Below, in pieces: positions 1-7,655 of a DNA stretch of 18,657 bases (position 1 is its first letter; each line of letters starts with the position of its first letter). The notes beneath the pieces were generated by a model. The model had not been told where the DNA came from. It saw only the letters and a list, made by a program, of their open reading frames with translations, and made no database searches. Source of the stretch: an uncultured Kiritimatiellota bacterium (GTDB lineage: Bacteria > Verrucomicrobiota > Kiritimatiellia > RFP12 > UBA1067). The translations under genes were made by a program, and so were the position numbers. The stretch covers positions 1-18,657 of the forward strand of contig CAKULV010000054.1 in the NCBI GenBank assembly GCA_934667425.1, in the 5' to 3' direction.

Positions 1-93
1 CTCGTAGCGGCGCGCGAAGACATCCTCGCGTCCGACAAAGAGCGAGCGGAAGAACCGGATCTTCTCGGCGTTCGATGTGTTCCGGTCAATCAT
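1..93 (-). CDS. N-terminal fragment of a TOTE-type archaeo-eukaryotic primase protein (partial)
   Basis: Reading the minus strand from base 93 to the window edge gives 31 in-frame residues containing EKIRFFRSLFVGREDVFARR. This closely matches the remembered N-terminal signature of the archaeo-eukaryotic primase domain of TOTE conflict-system proteins (EKIxLFRSLFRGREDVYARR followed by GYxPxCxNEW); those proteins are usually large and combine the primase domain with helicase and nuclease parts. The rest lies outside the window. I chose ATG 93 because AAGGGA sits 9 bases before it; in-frame ATGs at 111 and 141 lack a clear ribosome-binding site but cannot be excluded, and the frame is open back to a TGA near 211. 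The gene is separated from the PHP gene by about 210 bases and is unlikely to belong to that operon. The family call rests on about 20 residues only. Confidence 0.62.
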   Translation of the reverse strand, partial: MIDRNTSNAEKIRFFRSLFVGREDVFARRYE

Positions 94-304
94 GCGAGGC
101 GATCCCTTCATGCGGAAATATTGTCGACAGGGTCCGCGCATGGCACACCCTATCACAATCTTTTGCAGCGGCAAATACCGCCCCAGCGCAACCCGTTGTG
201 TTTGGTTGAGTCAACAGCATACCCAGTTCTTGTCAAACGGCTTCTGTTTTGGACATGATCCATTCACCTCGATGTCGGCCATCCACCCACCATCGCCCGA
301 CCTC
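94..304. other. Intergenic gap between PHP gene and TOTE-like gene
   Basis: No convincing gene is visible here. On the minus strand there is a TTGACA at 231-236, but no good -10 at 16-18 bases from it, so I do not call a promoter. No hairpin followed by a T-run was found after the PHP stop. The sequence is visibly richer in A and T than the flanking genes. The reading frame of the TOTE-like gene stays open through part of this gap (about 94-208), without a clearly better start. Confidence 0.5.
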
Positions 305-1036
305 TCAATGGAACGACCTTAGCTGCGGGGAGAGCCTTGTGCGCCGGGCGTCAAATGCCGACTTAAGCGTTGCGACGGTGGCAACCGGCACATCGGCTTC
401 CGTCCATACCTTTGCGACATCGTCAAGGTTGTGCGCATCGGAAGAGCGGATCGCCGCAAGCCCGCCAGACTTCGGCATCCACAGCGACTCGTCTGCGGTC
501 CGGCTGAACTCCACGGCGTCAAAGCACCCTTCCGGTATTGCGCCCAGCTGCGAGTAGACGCTGAAGTTCGGTCTGTCTATGTGGGCGGCAATGTACAGCC
601 CACCTATTTCACGGCACTTGCATGAAGTCTCCTGTATCGACCTCCTGCACCCCATTGCAAGTATGCGCCACTCCATGTCCACTATCTCATCGTCACCCGT
701 GACTATCGGCTGGTCGCCGAACACATCCGGATCGTTCACCCGCTTCGGCATGGAGGCATACACCCATTCCGTCATGGCAATGGCCTGGGGCACGGTATCG
801 AATATGGCGAGGGTGTGCACCTCTTCAGCCGTGCATACCTCGATGCCAAAGAGACATTTCATCCCTGCGCGTTTCGCGCATTCCGCCATCGCCGGCGCAT
901 TCATGGCGGACTGGTGGTCGGTGATGGCGATGCAGTCCATGCCCGCAGCGGCAGCCCTGCACACAATCTCGGATGGCGACATCTCCAGACTCGCGCATGG
1001 AGAGAGACACGAATGTATGTGCAGGTCGAATCTCAT
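305..1036 (-). CDS. PHP-domain metal-dependent phosphoesterase
   Basis: The 243-aa product carries the ordered metal-binding motifs of the PHP (polymerase and histidinol phosphatase) superfamily: HIH at residues 6-8, TDH at 39-41, E66 in GIEV, H74, AHID at 151-154 and SDAH at 199-202. The N-terminal DLHIHSCLSPC signature is typical of stand-alone PHP proteins, which hydrolyse phosphate esters such as nucleotides or 3'-phosphoadenosine phosphate in the cytoplasm; the actual substrate cannot be read from the sequence. No signal peptide is present. It starts 12 bases after the stop of the upstream gene, and GAGG overlapping that stop can serve as its ribosome-binding site, so it is probably the last gene of the smc operon. 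Nothing is missing or broken. Histidinol phosphatase is possible but there are no histidine genes nearby. Confidence 0.85.
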   Translation of the reverse strand: MRFDLHIHSCLSPCASLEMSPSEIVCRAAAAGMDCIAITDHQSAMNAPAMAECAKRAGMKCLFGIEVCTAEEVHTLAIFDTVPQAIAMTEWVYASMPKRVNDPDVFGDQPIVTGDDEIVDMEWRILAMGCRRSIQETSCKCREIGGLYIAAHIDRPNFSVYSQLGAIPEGCFDAVEFSRTADESLWMPKSGGLAAIRSSDAHNLDDVAKVWTEADVPVATVATLKSAFDARRTRLSPQLRSFH

Positions 1037-1048
1037 TCGGACTACACC

Positions 1049-2170
1049 TCACTCCGCAGGATTGGATGTCCACCAGAACAGGTTGAACAGGAACTTGCGG
1101 CGAACCCTTCCGTCCGGCAGGTCTTCGGACGAATAGAGAGTCCAGAACGGCTCCCAGTTTCTCGCGAAACCTCCCTTGTGCCTGATCGGCAGGATATCCA
1201 GCACCTTCACCCTCTCACGCCCGCCCTCGCTGCCTCTGCTCCAGAACGGCCATATTCGCAGAAAGCCCGGCTCTTTCGTGAAGAACGGGAACACGCTGAA
1301 CCTATCGCGCGTCTTTTCGACCAGCTGCCATCCAAAGCGCCATATGTCATCGTCAACGCCACCGTCTGAATACCGCTTCTGCACGCTATGCTCGACAAGC
1401 GGCCAGACGCTCCAGCGATCCCTGCGCACACCCCTCTCCACATCGACAAGCGGCCATGGACAGCGAAGCCGCCACGTCCCGGGCGTCTCCGTCCGCGAGA
1501 AGAACGGCGGCAGGATGAGCGTCTGGCGCTCCCTCTCCCTCTCGACCGTTCCATAGAGCGGCCAGAACATGAAACTGCTTCCGGCGCCCGATGTGTCCCG
1601 ATCCTTGGCGTAGTCGGCGCACGTTATGAATGGCCAGAGCATATAGTAGTGGACGGACTCCCTAAGCCGCGACCAGCCCCAGAATGGCCATACACCTACC
1701 GCCTGGCGGGGCGAATCCTTCCAGGAGAATATCGGCCAAAGTATTGCGCGAGACCTTACATCCTTGACGGAATAGTCCATGTATATCGGCCAGAGCGCAA
1801 AATGGATGTCATCCATGAACAGGATGTGGGGATGCTCGCCATAGAACGGGAATGCCGCCCAGTAGAATTCATCCGTCGCCCGGTCTCGACCGGAGCTCCA
1901 CAAAGGAAAGACATTGAAGCTCCTTTCGTGTCCATGGACCAGAAACAGGAATCTGTACCAGAACGAATCCCCGTTAGTGTGCCATGTGCCAAGCGGCCAC
2001 ACGAAATCCTCCGTGCACGGCGTGGTGGACCACAGAGGGCGCACGGCGACGAAATCCATTTCGGAATCGTATTCGAAGAACGGGCCGACATTGACTTCAA
2101 ACGCATGGGATGCACACGCATGCGCCAAGACCATGGCCAAGGCCACTATCTTAAGTAGACTCCTCATCAC
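1049..2170 (-). CDS. Secreted protein built from W-P-F/L repeats, function unknown
   Basis: I do not recognise a function. The 373-aa product begins with a signal peptide (basic MMRSLLK, hydrophobic stretch, AxA-like ACASHA near residue 23) and then consists almost wholly of repeats with the core hydrophobic-x-[WF]-P-[FLI]-[WYFV], for example VGVWPFWGW, FALWPIYMD, FMFWPLYGT, FSVFPFFTK and LRIWPFWSR. I count sixteen copies with P-[FLI], plus two degenerate ones (RFGWQLVEK, FLFNLFWWT), spaced about 15-30 residues apart. Alternating aromatic strands separated by charged turns suggest a beta-rich envelope protein, perhaps a barrel or solenoid; this is inference. The first codon is GTG with ATG directly after it; the ATG at 2167 may be the real start. 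No Shine-Dalgarno is evident. It lies 56 bases after the tetratricopeptide-like gene and 12 bases before the PHP gene. Confidence 0.72.
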   Translation of the reverse strand: MMRSLLKIVALAMVLAHACASHAFEVNVGPFFEYDSEMDFVAVRPLWSTTPCTEDFVWPLGTWHTNGDSFWYRFLFLVHGHERSFNVFPLWSSGRDRATDEFYWAAFPFYGEHPHILFMDDIHFALWPIYMDYSVKDVRSRAILWPIFSWKDSPRQAVGVWPFWGWSRLRESVHYYMLWPFITCADYAKDRDTSGAGSSFMFWPLYGTVERERERQTLILPPFFSRTETPGTWRLRCPWPLVDVERGVRRDRWSVWPLVEHSVQKRYSDGGVDDDIWRFGWQLVEKTRDRFSVFPFFTKEPGFLRIWPFWSRGSEGGRERVKVLDILPIRHKGGFARNWEPFWTLYSSEDLPDGRVRRKFLFNLFWWTSNPAE

Positions 2171-2177
2171 TTGCGGT

Positions 2178-2207
2178 AATGTACCAAAACCGATGCTGTC
2201 GAATCAA
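2178..2207 (-). promoter_or_regulatory. Weak candidate promoter ahead of the W-P-F repeat gene
   Basis: On the minus strand TTGATT (2202-2207) and TACATT (2178-2183) are separated by 18 bases, each matching the sigma-70 consensus at four of six positions. Initiation about 7 bases downstream would leave almost no leader before the start codon at 2170 or 2167, consistent with the missing Shine-Dalgarno. This is tentative; the gene may simply be read through from smc-ribE. Confidence 0.2.
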
Positions 2208-2226
2208 GTGCAACCATTTGCCGTAA

Positions 2227-3033
2227 CTACAGAGAGAACTTCGCCCGATACCGCAGTATCATGTCTTTCAGCATGAGCGACGGAGCCTCGATGTAGGCAT
2301 CCTTCATGGCCCGCAGCGCACGGGGGGCAAAGCGCGGATCGTCCAGCGACTCAAGCATCAGTGTTTGATAGAGCACCTGACGCAATTCGGCCCGGACAGC
2401 CCCTTTGGGCCTTTGCGCAAGCCCTCGATGCGCCCAATAAAGAGCCGAAGCCTTTGGGCTGCGCCAATCCTGCCGTCCATACTCGCGGTCAATGTAGGCC
2501 ACAAGCGACGGATCCATCTTCAGCCTTTCCCATTCGCCGCCGGCGGATTCCACTGTCTCGCGCCACTTTCCGGCATACAAAGACGACGCATCGTCGATCG
2601 CACCCCCTATCTTAGACAGGAATAGCCAGGCGAGTTCCCGGTGAAGCTCAGGACTCGACGGATTCAGCCGCAATCCGTCGTCCCGCAGGAGCTTAAGCCC
2701 GGCATCCACCCAGCGCCAGCGGTCTTCCGGCGTTGGCATCATCACGGAAATGTTGTAGGCGAGGTTCCAGGCGGCATAGGCCCACACCTCGGGCGTATAC
2801 GGCTCAAGCGACGTCAGAACGTTCGCCAGCTGGGCCATCTCGGAATAGCGGCCCTCGTCCTGGAGACGGTCGGCCCTAAACCACACGACTTCCGCCAATA
2901 TGCCGCGAAAGCCCCCAAGCCCGGCGATTATCATGTCCGCCTCGGTCGATCTCGAGCCGAATCCGCGCTGGCAGTACCATGCGGTTCCGCCAAGAGCCAG
3001 CAGCGCGACAAGGATGGAGGCCTTCCGGATCAC
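2227..3033 (-). CDS. Tetratricopeptide-like membrane-anchored protein, function unknown
   Basis: The 268-aa product starts with an N-terminal hydrophobic segment (MIRKASILVALLALGGTAWYC) that is either a signal peptide or a membrane anchor, followed by an alpha-helical protein with tetratricopeptide-like character: FRADRLQDEGRYSEMAQLANVLTSLEP, then VWAYAAWNLAYNIS, then a repeated W/Y pattern through RELAWLFLSK. The pattern of a working-out tier (RLQDEGRY...LEPYTPEVWAYAAWNLAYNIS) is familiar to me from conserved hypothetical proteins of Verrucomicrobia and relatives; no enzymatic motif is seen. It probably acts as a scaffold at the cytoplasmic membrane. Its GTG start overlaps the TGA stop of the riboflavin synthase gene in a GTGA junction, implying translational coupling, and GGAG lies about 10 bases upstream. 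The C-terminus is intact. Confidence 0.7.
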   Translation of the reverse strand: MIRKASILVALLALGGTAWYCQRGFGSRSTEADMIIAGLGGFRGILAEVVWFRADRLQDEGRYSEMAQLANVLTSLEPYTPEVWAYAAWNLAYNISVMMPTPEDRWRWVDAGLKLLRDDGLRLNPSSPELHRELAWLFLSKIGGAIDDASSLYAGKWRETVESAGGEWERLKMDPSLVAYIDREYGRQDWRSPKASALYWAHRGLAQRPKGAVRAELRQVLYQTLMLESLDDPRFAPRALRAMKDAYIEAPSLMLKDMILRYRAKFSL

Positions 3034-3692
3034 AGGAAACCATTCTCCGCCAACTTCTCAAGCGTTATGCCGGATCCGGATCCTTCGGCATCTTCCGGAA
3101 TGACCTGCGAGACCCTTGCATACGTCCTGGCGTACTTGCCAAGGACATCCGTCTCAAGGTTCACGCCATCGCCTGCGGAGAGCATCCCAAGGTTCGTTTC
3201 GCGGAGCGTGGTCGGGATCGCATCCACCTGAAGCCAGTCCTCGCCAAGACCGCTGACGGTAAGCGACACGCCGTTTATGGCGATGGATCCCTTCATGACG
3301 CATGAGGCGGCGACGATGCGCCCGCAGCGGAAGCGCATGGCGAAGTCGCGCCCCTTTTCCCGCCTTGACAGGAACGTCCCCTTCCCGTCAACGTGTCCCT
3401 GGACAATGTGTCCGCCAAGCCTTGCGCCGGCCTTCAGCGCACGTTCGAGATTGACCCGGTTGCCCGGGCACAGGGAGCCGAGGAACGAGCGTTCCTCCGT
3501 CTCTCGGAGCACGTCTGCCGTGAACCGGGTCTCATCGCACCTCGCGACGGTAAGGCACACCCCGTTGACGGCAACGGACTCTCCCGGCTCAAGCGGATCG
3601 GGCCAGGGTTCAAAGGATATCTCCAACACCAGCCCCTTGCCTCTGCTGACCCTTTTGACGACACCAGTTTTTTCAACGAGACCGGTAAACAT
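3030..3692 (-). CDS. ribE: Riboflavin synthase, alpha chain
   Basis: This 220-aa enzyme converts two molecules of 6,7-dimethyl-8-ribityllumazine into riboflavin plus a pyrimidine that is recycled, the last step of vitamin B2 synthesis in the cytoplasm. It opens with the family hallmark MFTGLVE and contains the internal duplication of two lumazine-binding barrels: NGVCLTV at residues 43-49 and NGVSLTV at 140-146, with GGHIVQGHVDG at 93-103 between them. The length is normal (about 200-220 aa) and the gene looks intact. The start ATG lies 5 bases after the smc stop, and AGGA inside the end of smc can serve as ribosome-binding site. The other rib genes are not in this window, so it sits apart from a rib cluster; no FMN riboswitch was recognised. 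The gene is called ribC in E. coli nomenclature. Confidence 0.95.
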   Translation of the reverse strand: MFTGLVEKTGVVKRVSRGKGLVLEISFEPWPDPLEPGESVAVNGVCLTVARCDETRFTADVLRETEERSFLGSLCPGNRVNLERALKAGARLGGHIVQGHVDGKGTFLSRREKGRDFAMRFRCGRIVAASCVMKGSIAINGVSLTVSGLGEDWLQVDAIPTTLRETNLGMLSAGDGVNLETDVLGKYARTYARVSQVIPEDAEGSGSGITLEKLAENGFL

Positions 3693-3697
3693 GGCGT

Positions 3698-6600
3698 TCA
3701 GTCCTGGACTTTCTTCACGCCGATGTCGGAGAGCTTCATGGAGATTACGCGGGATACGCCCTTCTCCTGCTGGCTCACGCCATAGACGAGATCAGAACCG
3801 GCTATCGTATGCTGGTTGTGGGTGATGATCAGGAACTGCGACCTGTCAAGGAACTCCTTGAGGGCATCCACGAAGCGTCCGATGTTCGCATCGTCAAGGG
3901 CCGCATCAAGTTCGTCCAGCATCGTGAACGGGGCGGGTTTGATCCTGAAGATGGCAAAGAGGAGCGCAACAGCCGTCATCGTGCGCTCTCCGCCCGAAAG
4001 CAGCGTCACGCTTTGCGGACGCTTCCCCGGGGGGCGGGCGATTATGTCGATGCCGCACTCAAGCGGATCCTCTTCGTTCTCAAGCAGCACCAGCCTCGCC
4101 TCGCCGCCGTTGAACAGCTTGGTGAACATCTTCTGGAAATTGTCGTTGGCCTTCTCGAACGTAGACTTGAACAGCTCCCCGGACTTTCCGTTGAGATCCG
4201 TGATCAGCTCGAGTATCTGCGCCTTGGCGGCGAGGAGATCGGCCTCCTGCGCCTTCTCCTTCGCGTAGCGTTCCTCCAGCTCGCGGAACTCGTCGATGGC
4301 GACCATGTTCACGGGACCCAATGCCGCAATCCTGGCGTTTATGTCATTGACCTTCGCCTCGAGCTGCTCCGGCGCGGGCGGCTCTCCCTTGAATTCCGGA
4401 TCGGGTTCGCGCATGACCTGCTGGGCGTCAAGGCCGTACTCCTGGCTCAGATGGTCGTAAAGGTTCTGCCGCAGCATCGTGGATTCCGTGGCCGACACCT
4501 CCAGCTTCGACTTCGCATCCCTTGCCTCATCGAGAGCGGTGCGCTTCGCGCCGATCTCCGCATCCGATTTCTGAAGCTGGGCATTGAGTTCCTCTCGCCT
4601 TGCCCGCTCCTCGTCGGTGCGGACGCGCACTTCCGCGAACTTCTCCTGCAGCGGCTGCAGCGATTCCTTCAGCTCGAGCGTCTCGTCCGTAAGCCGCGAT
4701 ATGGACTCCTCGTACCCCTTTATGCCGCTTTCGCGCCCGGCTACGGTTCTCTGCAGTTCGCCCTTGCGCCTATCGACATCCTCTCGCTGCCGGCTCGTGA
4801 ACGCCAATTCGCTTTCCATCTGCCCCGCCGCCACGCGCTTTTCCGTAAGAAGCCTGCTCTTCTCCGCGTTGGAGGTCTCAAGCTCCACAAGCTCATCCTG
4901 CTTTTGCGTCGTCGCGTCAAGCAATGCATCCCGCTTCGCGACAACCGCGTCAAGCTCCGCCGCAAGACCTTCCCGCCTCGAGTCGCTGTCGGCATTGGCG
5001 GCAAGCACCTCGCCAAGGGAAGCGGCCACGACATCCCGCCGCGACTTCAGCTGGCTGGCGTCGCGTTCAAGCGAAACGTATTCGCCTTGAGCCTGGGCTG
5101 CGGCGCGGCGCGCCTCCGAAAGGCGTTCCTGCAGGCCATTCAGCTCGTCGGCAAGGCGAGCGGACTTCTCGGACGCCGTGGAAAGGGTCGCCTCTCCCTC
5201 GGCAATCCTGCGACGAAGCTGGTCCAGGGCGTTTTGCGTTTCCGAAACGAGCATCCTGCGCGAAAGCGGCGATGCCGCCGCCGTTCCGGGCTGCCAAACC
5301 TCGCAAGTGCCGTCGGGGCGGCGCACGACCCCGTTCCGGGAAACGTATGCGATACCGGCTTCAGGCCACCTCGTCAGGTCATCCACCACGTACACGTTCC
5401 CGATAAGGCACTCTGCGGCCTGCCTGAACGGCTCATCCACCTGCACGGCATCGAGAAGGCGCATGTCTGCGCCATCTTGCGCAGCGTGCCGCCCAGCATC
5501 CTTGCCGTTCTCAAGGCACACGATCCTCGCGCTGCCCGCCTCGCCCCTTATCAGGGCATCCACCGCCGCAGAGGCTGCGGCAATGTCCTTCACGACTACC
5601 GCGTCAAGCCAGCTGCGAAGCGAAGCCTCCAGCGGAATCCTGTATTCGGCGGGGGCGTCAAAGCGATCCGCAAGCGATCCGACCACAGATCCCTCCGGCA
5701 AGCCAAGCCCGCCCTCAAGCAAAGCCTGGGCTCCGGCCGAGAACGCCGCGGCGGCATCCTGCGTATCGTTCAGGTAATTCAGCTCGGCCTCCTTCGCGGC
5801 GGCCTCGGTCTGCATCTTCCCGAAATTCGCGCGGAGGTCATCGACGTTTCGCCTGAAGGCGTCAAGCTCTGCCGATTTCCCGCTGACGGCCGCTGCGAGT
5901 TCAGTCTCCATTGACTGCGCCGCCTCCAGCCTCGCCGAAACATCCTCAAGGTTCTTCTGCGAATTGGCCACCGCCTCGTTCAACTGCTCCGCCTCGGAGG
6001 AAAGCCGCTCCTTCTTGAGGATCGCCTCCCGCGCCTCGTATTCCAGCTTTGCAATGGCATCGCGCACCTCCGTCGCACGCCTGTCGCACGAGGCGGATTC
6101 CGCCCTGGCCCCCTGAAGCTCGAACCTCAGCGCATCTATCGCCTTTTGCGAAGCGTCAAACGCCTCTTGGGCCTCATCCAACTCCGCCTGTGCGCGTTCG
6201 ACTCCCGCCTCGAGCAAGGTCGCCTTCTGCTCAAGCGACTCAAGCTGCATGTCGGCCTCACCAAGCAGCCGTTTCGCATCCGCGATCTCCCGCCCGTCCC
6301 GGTCGGAAAACGCCCGGTACTCGGAGATGCGCTGCGTATTGACGGCTATCATCTCCTGAGCCCGACGGTAGCCGGCCTCTGCCGCTGCTGCTTCCGTAGC
6401 CAACGCGCCCAGACGCTCCTCTGCGGCATGGATATCCTGATGGAGCTTGCGTCCCATCTCTTCGGCATCGGCAACGGCCCGAAGCGCCTCCTCTATGAGC
6501 GCATCCGTCTCCACGCGCTTCGAAGCGTTCAGCTCAAGGGCCAGGTCAAACGTGCGTATCTTGTTCCGCGACACGTAGATGTCGAGACCGCGCACCTCGT

Positions 6601-7258
6601 CGCGAAGCTCCTTGTACTTCTGCGCCTTGCCGACCTGCCGCTGCAGGGAGCCGATCTGTCGCTTCATCTCGCGCAGGACATCCGCCTCGCGAAGCAGGTT
6701 CTGCTCCGTCTGCTCTATCTTGCGGATCGCCTCCTTGCGGTCTGCCTTGAACTTCGTTATGCCGGCGGCCTCCTCGAACACGGCGCGACGGTCTTCGGGC
6801 TTCGAGGACAGGATCTGGTCTATCTGGCCCTGCGCCATTACCGAATACGAGGTGGTGCCTATGCCGGTGCCCATGAACAGGCGCTTCACGTCCTTGAGGC
6901 CGCACCGCACCTTGTTTATGAAATACTCGCCGCTGCCGTCCCGGTATACGCGACGAGTGACGGTCACCTCGTCGTACTCCGTGCCGAGCTCCTTCTCGCA
7001 GTCCGCGAACATGATGGACACTTCGCACAGGCCGAGCGGCTTGCGCGTGTCCGTGCCGTTGAACACCACGTCGGCAAGCTTTGTGCAGCGCAGAGCCGTA
7101 GGACGCTGCTCGCCGAGCACCCAGCGGATTGCGTCGGACACGTTTGACTTGCCGCACCCGTTTGGGCCGACAATGGCTATCATTCCCGGTTCGAATGTGA
7201 GTCGCGTCTTGTCGGCGAAACTCTTGAAGCCGACGATATCAAGTTGTTTCAGATACAC
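3698..7258 (-). CDS. smc: Chromosome segregation protein SMC
   Basis: A full-length 1186-aa SMC ATPase, which with ScpA and ScpB extrudes DNA loops and compacts the chromosome. The N-terminal head has the classical opening MYLKQLDIVGFKSFADKT and Walker A GPNGCGKS at residues 31-38; the Q-loop lies near residue 143 (MAQGQIDQIL). Long coiled coils run roughly 170-500 and 670-1010, rich in E, A, K and L heptads, around a hinge at about 510-670 (GLGLPEGSVVGSLADRF onward). The C-terminal head has the ABC signature LSGGE at 1087-1091 and Walker B with LDELDAALDDAN shortly after. The start is GTG 7258, chosen because it gives the exact family N-terminus; the upstream AGGCAAGA is a weak ribosome-binding site. 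It is the first large gene of an operon with ribE and three further genes. scpA and scpB are not in the window. Confidence 0.96.
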   Translation of the reverse strand: MYLKQLDIVGFKSFADKTRLTFEPGMIAIVGPNGCGKSNVSDAIRWVLGEQRPTALRCTKLADVVFNGTDTRKPLGLCEVSIMFADCEKELGTEYDEVTVTRRVYRDGSGEYFINKVRCGLKDVKRLFMGTGIGTTSYSVMAQGQIDQILSSKPEDRRAVFEEAAGITKFKADRKEAIRKIEQTEQNLLREADVLREMKRQIGSLQRQVGKAQKYKELRDEVRGLDIYVSRNKIRTFDLALELNASKRVETDALIEEALRAVADAEEMGRKLHQDIHAAEERLGALATEAAAAEAGYRRAQEMIAVNTQRISEYRAFSDRDGREIADAKRLLGEADMQLESLEQKATLLEAGVERAQAELDEAQEAFDASQKAIDALRFELQGARAESASCDRRATEVRDAIAKLEYEAREAILKKERLSSEAEQLNEAVANSQKNLEDVSARLEAAQSMETELAAAVSGKSAELDAFRRNVDDLRANFGKMQTEAAAKEAELNYLNDTQDAAAAFSAGAQALLEGGLGLPEGSVVGSLADRFDAPAEYRIPLEASLRSWLDAVVVKDIAAASAAVDALIRGEAGSARIVCLENGKDAGRHAAQDGADMRLLDAVQVDEPFRQAAECLIGNVYVVDDLTRWPEAGIAYVSRNGVVRRPDGTCEVWQPGTAAASPLSRRMLVSETQNALDQLRRRIAEGEATLSTASEKSARLADELNGLQERLSEARRAAAQAQGEYVSLERDASQLKSRRDVVAASLGEVLAANADSDSRREGLAAELDAVVAKRDALLDATTQKQDELVELETSNAEKSRLLTEKRVAAGQMESELAFTSRQREDVDRRKGELQRTVAGRESGIKGYEESISRLTDETLELKESLQPLQEKFAEVRVRTDEERARREELNAQLQKSDAEIGAKRTALDEARDAKSKLEVSATESTMLRQNLYDHLSQEYGLDAQQVMREPDPEFKGEPPAPEQLEAKVNDINARIAALGPVNMVAIDEFRELEERYAKEKAQEADLLAAKAQILELITDLNGKSGELFKSTFEKANDNFQKMFTKLFNGGEARLVLLENEEDPLECGIDIIARPPGKRPQSVTLLSGGERTMTAVALLFAIFRIKPAPFTMLDELDAALDDANIGRFVDALKEFLDRSQFLIITHNQHTIAGSDLVYGVSQQEKGVSRVISMKLSDIGVKKVQD

Positions 7259-7288
7259 TCTTGCCTATTCCCGTAAGTTGCCTTGTGT

Positions 7289-7414
7289 TCAACCAAGCCC
7301 ATCCCCGTTGCGGTAGCCGTAGTGGAGCAGTTCACCGGCCTTGTCGCAACCGGTGATTGACGGCATGGCGACCGACATGGCCGCTCCAGGCTCCAAAAGG
7401 GATCTCCTCTGCAT
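7289..7414 (-). CDS. Possible 41-aa small ORF in the smc leader
   Basis: A 42-codon frame (ATG 7414 to TGA 7289) lies between the candidate smc promoter and the smc start, ending 30 bases before it. The predicted peptide begins MQRRSLLEPGAAM and ends ELLHYGYRNGDGLG. The only upstream purine-rich stretches are AAGGATGG and GGAAAG, not ideally placed; a second in-frame ATG 12 codons in follows GGAGC. I recognise no family. It could be a leader peptide, a small protein or chance; nothing beyond position and an open frame supports it. Confidence 0.22.
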   Translation of the reverse strand: MQRRSLLEPGAAMSVAMPSITGCDKAGELLHYGYRNGDGLG

Positions 7415-7458
7415 TTTATCTTTCCATCCTTGGTCTTCAACGTGAAAATCAAGTGTAC

Positions 7459-7467
7459 ATTATACCA
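7459..7467 (-). promoter_or_regulatory. Extended -10 promoter candidate for the smc operon
   Basis: The minus strand reads TGGTATAAT: a perfect TATAAT (7459-7464) preceded by the TGn extension. The hexamer 17 bases further upstream (CAAATG) is a poor -35, as is common when an extended -10 is present. Initiation near 7452 would give an smc leader of roughly 190 bases, long for a housekeeping gene and containing the small ORF at 7289-7414. It lies in locally A+T-rich sequence between two transcription units, where a promoter is needed. Confidence 0.5.
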
Positions 7468-7531
7468 CAAACGATGCCTCTCATTTGGCAATGGGGCATG
7501 AGGCACGGCAAATCGTTTCTTCCCAAACTCA

Positions 7532-7552
7532 ATGCGACTGGGGTAGTCGCAT
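7532..7552. repeat. Perfect 8-bp hairpin on the ATGCGACT core
   Basis: ATGCGACT (7532-7539) is followed after five bases (GGGGT) by its exact reverse complement AGTCGCAT (7545-7552). The stem shares its core with the repeats at 7585-7655. It lies about 90 bases beyond the GH16 stop on that gene's strand but is followed there by TTGAGTTTG rather than a clean T-run, so a terminator role is possible but weak. Confidence 0.6.
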
Positions 7553-7584
7553 CAGGATGGAGTGCGGGAGGCGATTTTGGCAAT

Positions 7585-7655
7585 AACTAAATGCACATTC
7601 GGAACAACTAAATGCGACAATGTGCCATCAAGGCATAGATTTAGTCGCATTTACT
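7585..7655. repeat. Direct and inverted copies of AACTAAATGCGAC
   Basis: AACTAAATGC occurs at 7585-7594 and again exactly 21 bases on at 7606-7615. The second copy, ACTAAATGCGAC (7607-7618), has an inverted partner GTCGCATTTACT (7644-7655) matching at 11 of 12 positions around a 25-base loop. The inverted copy overlaps the end of the GH16 gene and encodes its last codons (K-C-D-stop). Together with the hairpin at 7532-7552 this makes four exact ATGCGAC/GTCGCAT cores in about 120 bases, a pattern suggesting a dispersed palindromic element or a protein-binding array. No transposase is present. Confidence 0.6.

Noticed and set aside
231..236. TTGACA (minus strand) as -35 of the TOTE-like gene
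   Set aside because: No acceptable -10 hexamer occurs 16-18 bases downstream.
3809..5914. 701-aa open frame on the plus strand inside smc
   Set aside because: It is an antisense shadow: the opposite strand encodes a full, motif-complete SMC, and the translation here is low-complexity R/L/H-rich.
7289..7372. Resemblance of the small-ORF peptide (SITGCDKAGELLHYGY) to the N-terminus of citrate synthase
   Set aside because: The similarity is short, misses conserved residues and there is no other citrate synthase sequence nearby; probably chance.
7249..7506. 85-aa minus-strand frame (HRLWYNVHLIFTLK...) considered as a broken IS200/REP-type transposase
   Set aside because: No HUH motif or catalytic Tyr context is seen, it spans the predicted promoter and overlaps the smc start in another frame.
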